Below are positions 20,756-30,009 of a DNA stretch of 43,167 nucleotides, piece after piece. The stretch's first letter is position 1. Each line of letters begins with the position of its first letter. The translations under genes and the position numbers were made by a program. The notes beneath the pieces are model-generated. The model saw only the letters and a list, made by a program, of their open reading frames with translations, was not told the origin of the DNA and made no database searches. Source of the DNA: Gemmatimonadota bacterium (GTDB lineage Bacteria; Gemmatimonadota; Gemmatimonadetes; Gemmatimonadales; GWC2-71-9). The stretch is taken from NCBI GenBank assembly GCA_016209985.1, contig JACQVB010000113.1:1-43167 (forward strand), written 5' to 3'.

Positions 20756-20911
20756 ATGACCAGTGATTTGGATTCAGGACGAGAGCACAGGGGTGAGGAG
20801 CACCCCCGCGGCACCCTCGCGGTCGTCGCGCTCTACGGCGTGCTGTTCGTGCTGGGCTGGTTTGCGATCTACCTGTTCATTTACCTGCCGCGCGGCCCGG
20901 TAACCCGATGA
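20756..20911 (+). CDS. 51-aa single-TM protein, candidate ba3 oxidase subunit IIa (CoxIIa-like); absent from the ORF track
   Basis: Hand translation MTSDLDSGREHRGEEHPRGTLAVVALYGVLFVLGWFAIYLFIYLPRGPVTR*; ATGA overlap with the subunit II start. Confidence 0.8.
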   Translation: MTSDLDSGREHRGEEHPRGTLAVVALYGVLFVLGWFAIYLFIYLPRGPVTR

Positions 20912-21390
20912 CCATGCACGTCCATGTCTACGAGCGCGCCTGGATGTGGGCCGCGGGAGTCATCATCGTGCTCTTCCTCGGCACCCTGGCCTACGCCGCG
21001 GTGGCGCAGGGATTGCGACCGCCCAGCCACGTCGAAATGATCGACCCGCGTACCGTCTGGGACGATCCGCGGTTCGCCGAGCGGGGCGAAGTAACCCAGG
21101 CCGATGGCAGCGTGGTGGTGACGGCGGTCGCGATGACGTTCGCGTTCCAACCGGCGGAGATCCACGTGCCGGCCGGCCGCCCGGTCACCTTTCGCCTGAC
21201 CAGCACCGACGTGCAACACGGCTTCCAGATCGTGGGAACCAATGCCAACACCCTGGTCATTCCAGGTTACGTCAGCCAGTTCACGACGGTATTCAAGACT
21301 CCCGGCGAGTATCTCATCGTTTGCAACGAATACTGCGGGACCGGTCACCACATGATGTCGGCCAAGTTGATTGTAGAGGCGGCGCCATGA
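20908..21390 (+). CDS. Cytochrome c oxidase subunit II, ba3 type (CuA)
   Basis: TFAFQPAEIHVPAGRPVTFRLTSTDVQHGFQI and CuA ligands YLIVCNEYCGTGHHMM. Confidence 0.93.
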   Translation: MTMHVHVYERAWMWAAGVIIVLFLGTLAYAAVAQGLRPPSHVEMIDPRTVWDDPRFAERGEVTQADGSVVVTAVAMTFAFQPAEIHVPAGRPVTFRLTSTDVQHGFQIVGTNANTLVIPGYVSQFTTVFKTPGEYLIVCNEYCGTGHHMMSAKLIVEAAP

Positions 21391-23060
21391 CCGCCGCCCT
21401 CACCAGCAAGCCAGCCTTCTTGTCACCGCCCGTCAAGACCAGACGGGACGCAAGGCTTGCCGTCGCGAATATCGGCGTTGCGATCGGCGCCTTCGGCATC
21501 GCGGCCTTCATGGCGCTCATGCAGGCGCTCTCCCGCGCCAATCTGGACCTGCCCTGGCGCTCCGCCGGCATGTACTACCTCTCGGTGACGGCGCATGGCG
21601 TGCTGATGGCGCTGGTGTTCACCACGTTCTTCATCATGGGTCTCGGCGTCGCGTTCGCGAACGCCAGCCTCGAGCGCAACGTCAGCTATCCGAAACTCGC
21701 CTGGAGCGGCTTCTGGATCGCGGTGCTCGGCACGGCAGCCGCCGCCTGGGCGATCCTGACCGGCAAGGCGACGGTCCTCTACACCTTCTACCCGCCGCTA
21801 CAGGCACATCCGGCGTTCTACCTCGGCCTCACACTCGTGGTAGTGGGATCGTGGATCTGGAGCTTGGTGCTGCTCGCGACGTGGTACGCGTGGCGTCGCG
21901 ACCATGCCGGCCGGACCACTCCCCTGCCGATGTACGGCATGCTCGCCACCATCATCGTCTGGCTCATCGCCACCATCGGTGTCGCCGCCGAGATGCTGTT
22001 CCAGCTCATTCCCTGGTCCCTCGGTCTCAAAGAGACGGTAGACCCGCTCCTGTCCCGCCTCCTGTTCTGGTATTTCGGACATCCGCTGGTGTACTTCTGG
22101 CTGCTGCCGGCGTACACCATCTGGTACACGGTCGCCGTCAAAATCGCCGGCGGAAAACTGTTCAGCGATCAACTCGCCCGCGTGGTGTTCGCGACGTTCA
22201 TCGTGTTATCGGCGCCGGTGGGAATGCACCACCAGTTCATGGATCCCGGCGTCGCTTCCGGCTGGAAGCTGCTGCACACCTTTCTTACCTTCGGCATCCT
22301 GTTCCCCAGCTTCCTCACCGCCTTCACGGTGACCGCCTCCTTCGAGGTGGCGGCGAGGGCCAAGGGGGCCCGAGGACTTTTCGATTGGATCTTCAAGTTG
22401 CCCTGGGGCGACCCCACCGTTTCGTCGGTCCTGCTCGCGATGCTGCTGTTCGCGGTCGGCGGGTTCGGGGGAGCGATCAATGCGTCGTTCGTCACCGACT
22501 CGGTGGTGCACAACACGGCGTGGATTCAGGGACATTTTCACTTGACCGTGGGGAGCGCCGTCGCACTCACCTTCATGGGCACCGCGTACTGGCTGATCCC
22601 GCGACTGACCGGACAGGAGCTGGAGCTCGGCCTGCTGGCCAAGGTGCAACCATACCTCTGGTTTCTGGGCATGGTGCTCTTCTCCATCGCGAATCACGTC
22701 ACCGGCCTGATGGGCATGCCTCGCCGGATCTATGACGCCACCTATCAGGGTTCGGCCGTCGCCGAAAAATGGCAGGCTCTGACTCTGACGTCGGCGGTTG
22801 GCGGCCTGTTTCTCTTCATGAGCGCTGCCTTCTTCCTGCTGGTCATGTTGGGCACCGTACTGGCGGGGAAGAGGACCGAAACCCGCCGGGTGGAATTCTC
22901 GGACACCCTATTACCCGAATCCAACCGGTCCAGCGTGTTCGACCGGTTGGGCTGGTGGACGGTCATCGCGATCATCCTGGTCCTCATCGCGTATGCGTAT
23001 CCTGTTTACTCACAGCTGCAGATGCAGACGTTCGGATCGCCGGGGTATAAACCCTACTGA
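21387..23060 (+). CDS. Cytochrome c oxidase subunit I, ba3 (B-family heme-copper oxidase)
   Basis: SVTAHGVLMALVFTTFFIMG, FGHPLVYFWLLPAYTIWY, APVGMHHQFMDPG, GHFHLTVGSAVALTFMG. Confidence 0.95.
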   Translation: MTAALTSKPAFLSPPVKTRRDARLAVANIGVAIGAFGIAAFMALMQALSRANLDLPWRSAGMYYLSVTAHGVLMALVFTTFFIMGLGVAFANASLERNVSYPKLAWSGFWIAVLGTAAAAWAILTGKATVLYTFYPPLQAHPAFYLGLTLVVVGSWIWSLVLLATWYAWRRDHAGRTTPLPMYGMLATIIVWLIATIGVAAEMLFQLIPWSLGLKETVDPLLSRLLFWYFGHPLVYFWLLPAYTIWYTVAVKIAGGKLFSDQLARVVFATFIVLSAPVGMHHQFMDPGVASGWKLLHTFLTFGILFPSFLTAFTVTASFEVAARAKGARGLFDWIFKLPWGDPTVSSVLLAMLLFAVGGFGGAINASFVTDSVVHNTAWIQGHFHLTVGSAVALTFMGTAYWLIPRLTGQELELGLLAKVQPYLWFLGMVLFSIANHVTGLMGMPRRIYDATYQGSAVAEKWQALTLTSAVGGLFLFMSAAFFLLVMLGTVLAGKRTETRRVEFSDTLLPESNRSSVFDRLGWWTVIAIILVLIAYAYPVYSQLQMQTFGSPGYKPY

Positions 23061-23063
23061 CAA

Positions 23064-23141
23064 GGGGTTTAGCGTTTAGAGTTTAGAGGGAAGAGTAAGG
23101 CAACCACTTTACTCTTCCCTCTTTACTCTTCACTCTTCACC
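23064..23141. repeat. HP3: hairpin with heptad arms (GTTTAGA/GTGAAGA type)
   Basis: 14-nt perfect stem agagggaagagtaa / ttactcttccctct; flanking heptads GTTTAGC GTTTAGA GTTTAGA. Confidence 0.87.
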
Positions 23142-23183
23142 GGTTCTTCCGTACTCCCGGACGGCCGAGTAGCGTATTTCGCC

Positions 23184-23909
23184 ATGTCAGCGCCCCAGGA
23201 CCGCCCCGCTCGCCCCGCCACTCTGGCTATCGACATCGGCGGCAGCGGGCTCAAGGCCACCGTCCTCGACCCGAACGGCCAGATGCTGGTCGAGCGGATT
23301 CGGGTGGCGACGCCACGGCCGATCACGCCACCGATACTGGTGGATGCGCTGGTCGAGCTGGCAAAGCCGCTTCCGGAATTCGACCGGGTATCGGTGGGCT
23401 TCCCGGGCGTCGTGCGCAACGGCGTGGTCCGAACCGCCATCAATCTGGATCCGCAGACGTTTCCGGGCTTCGATCTCGCCGTGGCACTCGAAAGCCGCTT
23501 CGGCAAGCCGGTCCGGGTGATCAACGATGCGGACATGCAGGGCTACGGAGCGATTCGGGGCGAGGGCGTGGAGCTGGTGATCACGCTGGGGACCGGCATG
23601 GGATCCGCGCTGTTCTGCGACGGCAAGCTCGCGCCTCATCTGGAGCTGGCACACCACCCGTTCCACAAGGGCCGGACCTACGAGCACGAGCTGGGAGAGC
23701 AGGCCCGGCGCCGGTTCACCAGACGCAAGTGGAACCGTCGAGTGAAGGAAGCGATCGAGGCCCTTCGCACCCTGACCAACTTCGACCACATGTACATCGG
23801 CGGGGGGAACGCCAAGCGGCTGGAACTGGAGCTGCCGGCGGACGTAACTGTCGTGGACAACAATGCAGGGGTGCTGGGTGGGATCAGGCTGTGGGAGAGT
23901 GAGAAGTAA
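23184..23909 (+). CDS. ppgK: ROK family polyphosphate glucokinase
   Basis: LAIDIGGSGLKATVLD, GFPGVVRNGVV, VINDADMQGYG, LGTGMGSALFCDGKLAPHLELAHHPF. Confidence 0.9.
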   Translation: MSAPQDRPARPATLAIDIGGSGLKATVLDPNGQMLVERIRVATPRPITPPILVDALVELAKPLPEFDRVSVGFPGVVRNGVVRTAINLDPQTFPGFDLAVALESRFGKPVRVINDADMQGYGAIRGEGVELVITLGTGMGSALFCDGKLAPHLELAHHPFHKGRTYEHELGEQARRRFTRRKWNRRVKEAIEALRTLTNFDHMYIGGGNAKRLELELPADVTVVDNNAGVLGGIRLWESEK

Positions 23910-23982
23910 GTGGTGCGCGGTGCGTGGTGCGTGGTCGTCTCGGGGAACGCTCCACGCACCACGCACCACTCACGACTTACTT
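23904..23982. repeat. HP4: hairpin with heptad arms (TGCGTGG type), embedding both convergent stop codons
   Basis: Left arm AAGTAAGTGGTGCGCGGTGCGTGGTGCGTGG vs reverse complement of right arm AAGTAAGTCGTGAGTGGTGCGTGGTGCGTGG: 28 of 31 identical. Confidence 0.93.
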
Positions 23983-24753
23983 GTTTCTCTTTTCTTGCCG
24001 TCGTTTCGCCACCCGCGCCGCCCAAGTCCTGGGTACCGCTCTGGTTCCTACCGCCAGCAATTTGTTGAGCGTTCCGGGTGTCACCATTTTCCGCCCCCGC
24101 AGCATCGCGTGATATCCCGCGCGCGCTACCGGCTCCGCCTCCATCGCTAGCCGCTCCATCCGAGTGCCTTTCATCCCGGCCGCCGCGTGGAAGGCAGTGC
24201 GGGTCGGCCCGGGACACAGAACAGTAGAAGTCACCCCGGTCCCCTCGAGCTCCACCGAAAGTGCCAGCGAGAAAGAGACGACGTAGGCCTTGGTCGCGTA
24301 GTAGACGCTCATCAGCGGGCCCGGCTGAAACCCCGCGGTGGACGCGACATTGAGAATCATCCCTCTGCGTCGGGCGACCATTCCCGGGAGGAACCGGCGG
24401 GTGAGGTCGGTCAGCGCCGAAACATTCACCTGAATCATCTCGAGATCACGCTCGAGCGGGGTATCCACGAAGCGGCCGAGTAACCCGAATCCCGCGTTAT
24501 TGATCAGCGCGGTCATTTCGGAACCGGCGCTGGCGACGGCCGCGGCCACAGCAGCCGGTCCTTCCGGACGGCTCAAGTCGGCCACGACCGGCCACACTCG
24601 AATTCCGTGCCTACCGCTCAGGTCTTCTGCCAGGTGGCGCAGTGCGGTCTCGTTGCGGGCCACCAGAAATAGATCGTATCGGTCGGCCGCGAACAGCCTT
24701 GCCAGCTCCAGGCCGATCCCGCTGGAGGCCCCGGTTACCACGGCGGCGGGCAT
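23977..24753 (-). CDS. Short-chain dehydrogenase/reductase
   Basis: VTGASSGIGLELARLFA, NNAGFG, YYATKAYV. Confidence 0.93.
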   Translation of the reverse strand: MPAAVVTGASSGIGLELARLFAADRYDLFLVARNETALRHLAEDLSGRHGIRVWPVVADLSRPEGPAAVAAAVASAGSEMTALINNAGFGLLGRFVDTPLERDLEMIQVNVSALTDLTRRFLPGMVARRRGMILNVASTAGFQPGPLMSVYYATKAYVVSFSLALSVELEGTGVTSTVLCPGPTRTAFHAAAGMKGTRMERLAMEAEPVARAGYHAMLRGRKMVTPGTLNKLLAVGTRAVPRTWAARVAKRRQEKRNK

Positions 24754-24793
24754 CTGTTCCTTTCATTAGTAGTGATCGATACTTTGAACCCAC

Positions 24794-26014
24794 ATGGACC
24801 CCGCCGAAGAAGCGCGACGTATCCGTAGCAGGATGGAACGCCTGGCCAGCGTGGCCCTACGGATCCATTCCGAGCACACCCTCGAGCGCGTCTTCCAGGA
24901 GGTGGTGGACGCGGCGCGGGATGTGACCGGGGCGCGCTATGCTGCGCTGGGGGTACTGGATGAAAACCGCGACAAGCTGTCCGCATTCGTGACCAGTGGG
25001 CTCACCCCGGAGCAACATGCCAGGATCGGAGACCTGCCGCGCGGTCACGGCATCCTCGGGCTCCTCATCAAGAATCCGGAGCCGATTCGCCTTCCCGATC
25101 TGGCCAAACACCCCAAGTCCTACGGCTTTCCGCCCCATCACCCGCCGATGAAGTCGTTTCTCGGCGTGCCGATAATCGGACGGCAGGGCCCGATGGGCAA
25201 CCTCTATCTCACCGAGAAGATGGACGCGCCGGAATTCACCACGGAAGATGAGACCATCGCCATGATGCTGGCGGCCCAGGCCGCGGTGGCGGTGGACAAC
25301 GCGCGGCTCCATGAAGAGAGCGCCCGCCTCCTCGCCGAAGTTCGAAACATGCAGATCTCCCGCGACCGGTTTTTCGCGATGATCAGCCACGAGCTGCGGA
25401 ACGCCCTCACGGCCGTGTACGGCTGGTCGGACCTGCTGGTTCGCAAGGGCAACGCTCCGCGGGCCGCGCTGGAAGTGCATGAATCCGCCGAGCGCACGCT
25501 GACCCTGGTCAACGATCTACTGGACCTGAGCCGGCTCGAAGCCGACCGGCTGAAGCCGGTGATCCGCACGGTGGAGGCGCGCGAGCTGGTGCGGGAAGCC
25601 ACCGGGTCACTCGAGCCGTCGGCCCAGTCTCGCCACGTTCGCCTAGCGGTCCAGGCGCCGCCGGCCGAAGTGACCTGCCAAACCGATCCGCAGCGGGTAC
25701 GCCAGATCCTGATCAATCTCCTCAGTAACGCCGTTCGCCACAGCCCGGAGAACGACATAGTGGAGGTCCTGCTCGCCGTCGACGGCTCCCGCCTGCGATT
25801 CGACGTGGTGGACCATGGTGAAGGCATCGCCCAGGGCCAGCAGGCCGGGATTTTCGAGGCCTTCGTCCAGGCCGATTCCACCCGCGAGCGTGGCACCGGC
25901 CTCGGTCTCACCCTATCCCGCCAGCTTGCCCGGCTTCTGGGAGGCGACCTCCGGGTCGAAAGCCAGCCAGGCAAGGGCGCCCGGTTCATCCTGGACCTTC
26001 CCCGGTATTATTAA
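24794..26014 (+). CDS. GAF-domain sensor histidine kinase (DevS/DosT-like GAF, HisKA + HATPase)
   Basis: GDLPRGHGILGLLIKNPEPIRLPDLAKHPKSYGFPPHHPPMKSFLGVPIIGRQGPMGNLYLTEK; FFAMISHELRNALTAVYGW; DHGEGI, GTGLGLTLSRQ. Confidence 0.92.
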   Translation: MDPAEEARRIRSRMERLASVALRIHSEHTLERVFQEVVDAARDVTGARYAALGVLDENRDKLSAFVTSGLTPEQHARIGDLPRGHGILGLLIKNPEPIRLPDLAKHPKSYGFPPHHPPMKSFLGVPIIGRQGPMGNLYLTEKMDAPEFTTEDETIAMMLAAQAAVAVDNARLHEESARLLAEVRNMQISRDRFFAMISHELRNALTAVYGWSDLLVRKGNAPRAALEVHESAERTLTLVNDLLDLSRLEADRLKPVIRTVEARELVREATGSLEPSAQSRHVRLAVQAPPAEVTCQTDPQRVRQILINLLSNAVRHSPENDIVEVLLAVDGSRLRFDVVDHGEGIAQGQQAGIFEAFVQADSTRERGTGLGLTLSRQLARLLGGDLRVESQPGKGARFILDLPRYY

Positions 26015-26015
26015 A

Positions 26016-26048
26016 GAGTCCTTCACACACCATTAAGGACTCGATTAG
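26016..26048. promoter_or_regulatory. Candidate operator upstream of the OmpR-type regulator
   Basis: Perfect 8-bp inverted repeat GAGTCCTT-N11-AAGGACTC overlapping ATTAAGGACTCGATTAG, which resembles 19247-19262 ATTAAGGAATCATTAG. Confidence 0.4.
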
Positions 26049-26116
26049 GGTTCAGGATCTATCCTCCTTGCGTGCCCAGGACCAAACCGAACCGTAACTC
26101 TCGGTGGTGACTGACT

Positions 26117-26803
26117 ATGAAACTCCTCGTGGTGGAAGACGACCGAAAGGTCGCCGGGTTCATCGAACAAGGACTGCGTGAAGAAGGGTACGCGGTCGAT
26201 GTGGCCAAGGATGGCGATGAAGCCACCATGCTGGCCCACATCAACCAGTACGACGCGATCCTGCTCGACCTCATGCTGCCGAAGAAGAACGGAGTCCAGG
26301 TCGCGTCGGAGCTTCGTCGGGAGGGCCGGACTACACCGATCCTGATGCTGACCGCCCGCGATGCCACGGAAGACATCGTACGCGGGCTCGATGCCGGCGC
26401 CGACGACTACATGCCGAAACCGTTCAAATTCGACGAGCTGCTGGCCCGGCTGCGCGCCCTGGTACGGCGCGGCGGAGCGGCCCGGCTGGAACGGCTCACC
26501 TACGGGAGTATCGAGGTGGACCGGCTGAAACACACGGCTTTTGCCGCGAGCACCAAGCTCGATCTCACGCCGCGGGAATTCCAGCTACTGGAGCATTTCC
26601 TGCTCCATCCCGGCCAGGTAGTTCGCCGCACCGAGCTGCTGGAGAAGGTGTGGGACATGCATTTTGACCCTGAGAGCAACGTGGTGGACGTTCACGTCGG
26701 CAATTTGCGTCGCAAGCTCCGCGAAGCGGGCTGCGAAGGCGTGTTGCAGACCGTGCGCGGCGTTGGCTTCACCCTTCAGGAGCCGAGCCCCTCGGGAGTC
26801 TGA
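26117..26803 (+). CDS. OmpR/PhoB-family response regulator
   Basis: MKLLVVEDDRKVAGFIEQGLREEGY, LLDLMLPKKNG, winged helix DLTPREFQLLEHFLLHPGQVVRR. Confidence 0.95.
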   Translation: MKLLVVEDDRKVAGFIEQGLREEGYAVDVAKDGDEATMLAHINQYDAILLDLMLPKKNGVQVASELRREGRTTPILMLTARDATEDIVRGLDAGADDYMPKPFKFDELLARLRALVRRGGAARLERLTYGSIEVDRLKHTAFAASTKLDLTPREFQLLEHFLLHPGQVVRRTELLEKVWDMHFDPESNVVDVHVGNLRRKLREAGCEGVLQTVRGVGFTLQEPSPSGV

Positions 26804-28221
26804 TGTATTCGCTGCGCCGCGTCCTCGCGGTGCGTTTTTCGCTGACGATCCTGGTGGCGCTCTCCCTCATCGCCCTCTGGGCGATGCTGGGCGTGCAACG
26901 CACCCTGCGCCGCCAGACCGATCACGCATTGATCGCCACGCTCGCCGTGCTGCACACCCAGCTGGCGGGCGGTGGCACCATTCCCCAGTCGACCCCGGCG
27001 GATTTCCTGGAGTACATGCAGGAAGGCATTCCGTTCGTCGCCTTGCGGGACGTCGGCGGCAAGGTCATGCAGGCCAACGCGCCCGATGTGTCCAGGTATC
27101 CCCTCGACACGGCCGCTTTCACCGCCGCCCTGAACGGGCGGAAGGCCTGGGCCACCGAGGTGTGGAACGAAAGCCGGATTCGCTCGGTGTACGCCTCCGC
27201 TCCGGCGAGCGGCCAGACCGGAGCGATGGTAGTGCAGGTGTCCTCCTCGCTGCGGCCGCTGGCCGATGCCAATCGTGACCTGCTCTTCGACATGTTCGGT
27301 ACCGTCGTGCTGGGAGCGCTGGCGGTGGCCATCGGCGCCTTCTGGCTGGCCGGCTCGGCGGTGTCTCCGGTGGTGGAAATCGCGAGTCAGGCCCAGACCA
27401 TCGCCCCGGACACGCCGGGAAAGCGCATCAGCGCCCACGCCGACGTCACCGAATACCAGAGCCTGATCGAAGTACTGAACGGGCTGCTCGAGCGCTGCGA
27501 GGTGGCGTTCAACACCCAGCGGCGCCTGACGGCGGATGTGGGCCACGAGCTGCGCACACCGCTCACCGCGCTCCGGGGCGAGTTCGAGATCGCGCTACGG
27601 TCGGAACGGGCCCCGCGCGATTACCAGCTGGTCATGCGCAGCGGGCTGGAAGAGATCGACAAGCTGAATCGGATGTGCGACGCGCTGCTGATGATCACGC
27701 GTGCCGACTCTCACACCCTGTCGCTCAACCGGAGCCCGACCGACGTGAACGCGCTGGCGCGCCGCGCGTTGCAGGCGGTCCACCGGCTGCTGGAGGAGCA
27801 GGAGCTGTCGGTCACGACCCGGCTCGACTACGAGGGTCAGCTGCCGCTGCTGGACGAGCGGCTCACCTCCCAAGTGGTCGAGGAGCTGGTGAACAATGCG
27901 GTCAAGTATTCGCCATTCGGAGGGTCCATCACCGTCGGGACCAGGGCGGGTGACGGCAGTGTCAAGTTCTGGGTGGAAGACACCGGCCAGGGAGTGGATC
28001 CCGAGCATTTGCCCCACCTCTTCGAGCCGTTCTTCCGGGCCGACGAGGCGCGGACCAGCGGAGACGGATCCGGCCTCGGCTTGAGCATGGCCGCCAGCAT
28101 CGTCCGGGCGCACGACGGTGCGATCCGCGCCTTGAACCTGCCGGGACACGGGGCACGCTTCGAAGTCGAGCTGCCGCTCGTGGCCGCCAAGTCCAATGGT
28201 TGGAGCGCTGGCACGTCGTAA
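26803..28221 (+). CDS. Sensor histidine kinase (two TM, HAMP-like)
   Basis: ADVGHELRTPLTALRGEFEIALR; VVEELVNNAVKYSP; DTGQGV; GDGSGLGLSMAASIV. Confidence 0.94.
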   Translation: MYSLRRVLAVRFSLTILVALSLIALWAMLGVQRTLRRQTDHALIATLAVLHTQLAGGGTIPQSTPADFLEYMQEGIPFVALRDVGGKVMQANAPDVSRYPLDTAAFTAALNGRKAWATEVWNESRIRSVYASAPASGQTGAMVVQVSSSLRPLADANRDLLFDMFGTVVLGALAVAIGAFWLAGSAVSPVVEIASQAQTIAPDTPGKRISAHADVTEYQSLIEVLNGLLERCEVAFNTQRRLTADVGHELRTPLTALRGEFEIALRSERAPRDYQLVMRSGLEEIDKLNRMCDALLMITRADSHTLSLNRSPTDVNALARRALQAVHRLLEEQELSVTTRLDYEGQLPLLDERLTSQVVEELVNNAVKYSPFGGSITVGTRAGDGSVKFWVEDTGQGVDPEHLPHLFEPFFRADEARTSGDGSGLGLSMAASIVRAHDGAIRALNLPGHGARFEVELPLVAAKSNGWSAGTS

Positions 28222-30007
28222 CCCGCTCGTCGTTGCGGCCGCGACCGGGCTGGCAGCCGGTCTGGCGGCGCGCCTTCTCGCAAGTCATGAAATTTCCGAT
28301 GTAATTCTCTTCGCTACCCTGGTGGGCTGTGGTGGACCACTCGTCTATCACACCGTTCTCGGCCTGGCACGCGGCCGGTATGCCGCGGATATCATCGCCA
28401 CCCTCGCCATCGTCGCCGCCGTGTTCCTCCACCAGTATTTCGCCGGGGTCATCATCGTTCTCATGCAGTCGGGCGGCGAGGCGCTGGAGCGCTACGCCAT
28501 GGGCCGCGCCTCCGAGTCGCTGGACGCCCTGTTGGCGCGCGCGCCCAAGATCGCCCACCGGATCGCCGGCGAGCGGACGATTGAGGACGTCTGGGTGGAC
28601 GCCGTGCAGGTGGGCGACTCATTGGTGATCCGCCCCGGCGAGCTGGTGCCGGTCGATGGGACGGTGATCGAGGGACACTCGACGGTCGATCAGTCGATGG
28701 TCACGGGGGAGCCCTTTCCGGTACCTGCCCGCGCCGGTCTCGCGCTGCTCTCGGGCACGCTCAACCTGGAAGGCGCCCTCACCTTCCGCGCCGAACGGCC
28801 GAGCAGCCAGAGCCAGTATCAGCAGATTCTCGATCTGGTGCGCGCCGCCCGGGCGCAGAAACCTCCGATCCAGCGGCTCGCCGACCGGTGGGCGATCTGG
28901 TTCACGCCCGCGACACTCCTCGTCTGCATCGCCACCTATGTGTTCACCCGGAACCCGACTGCGGTGCTCGCCGTCCTCGTCGTGGCCACGCCCTGCCCGC
29001 TCATTCTTGCGGTTCCGGTCTCGGTGATCGCAGCGATCAGCCGCGCGGCGGAACGAGGAGTCATCGTCAAGAGTGGCGCGGCCATCGAGCAGCTCGGACT
29101 CGCGCGCGCGGTGGTGTTCGACAAGACCGGAACCCTGACACTGGGACATCCCACGGTGGCCGGGGTTCATGCGGCCGACGAGCTGCCGGAGCGAGAGGTA
29201 TTGCGACTCGCCGCCGCGGTAGAGCAGTTGTCCTCGCACCACCTGGGGCAGGCGATCGCCGAAGAAGGCCGCCGGCGCCTCCACGAGCTTCCCCGGCCGG
29301 TGATGTTTCGTGAGACTGCGGGTTCCGGGGTCACCGGGGCAATCGACGGTCACCAGATCATCGTCGGATCCGCGAGCTTCCTCACCAGCCAGGGATTGCC
29401 GGTGAACGGCAGTGAGCCGGAACGGCCCACCGCGTACGTGGGCGTGGACGGCCGGCTGGCCGGCACTATCGAATTCGCGGACCGGCTACGGCACCAGGTG
29501 CCCTCGCTGATGCAGCGGCTCGCCATTCTTGGCGTGCGCGAGACCGTGATGCTGACCGGCGACCGCCGCTCGAGCGCCGAAACCATAGCGGCGCAGGCGG
29601 GAATCCTCAGCGTGCTGTCCGAGCTGCTTCCGGCCGACAAGGTCGCCGCCGTAAGCCAGCTCAAGCAGAGTTTCGGCACGGTGGTGATGGTGGGAGACGG
29701 GATCAACGACGCCCCCGCGCTGGCGGCCGCAACGGTCGGCATCGCCCTGGGCGCCCATGGACCGGCCGCCGCGGCGCAGGCTGCCGACGTGGTGCTGCTG
29801 GTGGACGATATCTCGCGGGTCGCGGACGCGGTGGAAATCAGCCGGCGCATGCGCCGTATCGCCCTTCAGAGCATCGGCTTTGGGTTGGGGGTCAGCCTGG
29901 TGCTCATGGTGATCGCGAGTTTCGGAATGATCACGCCCGCGGCGGGGGCGGTGATGCAGGAGGCCCTGGACGTCGCTGTGATATTGAATGCGCTGAGGGT
30001 GAAGTGA
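28196..30007 (+). CDS. Heavy-metal P1B-like P-type ATPase with TPCPL TM motif and no N-terminal HMA
   Basis: VVATPCPLILAVPVSVIAAI, VFDKTGTLTLG, VGDGINDAPALAAATVGIALG. Confidence 0.92.
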   Translation: MVGALARRNPLVVAAATGLAAGLAARLLASHEISDVILFATLVGCGGPLVYHTVLGLARGRYAADIIATLAIVAAVFLHQYFAGVIIVLMQSGGEALERYAMGRASESLDALLARAPKIAHRIAGERTIEDVWVDAVQVGDSLVIRPGELVPVDGTVIEGHSTVDQSMVTGEPFPVPARAGLALLSGTLNLEGALTFRAERPSSQSQYQQILDLVRAARAQKPPIQRLADRWAIWFTPATLLVCIATYVFTRNPTAVLAVLVVATPCPLILAVPVSVIAAISRAAERGVIVKSGAAIEQLGLARAVVFDKTGTLTLGHPTVAGVHAADELPEREVLRLAAAVEQLSSHHLGQAIAEEGRRRLHELPRPVMFRETAGSGVTGAIDGHQIIVGSASFLTSQGLPVNGSEPERPTAYVGVDGRLAGTIEFADRLRHQVPSLMQRLAILGVRETVMLTGDRRSSAETIAAQAGILSVLSELLPADKVAAVSQLKQSFGTVVMVGDGINDAPALAAATVGIALGAHGPAAAAQAADVVLLVDDISRVADAVEISRRMRRIALQSIGFGLGVSLVLMVIASFGMITPAAGAVMQEALDVAVILNALRVK

Positions 30008-30009
30008 AA

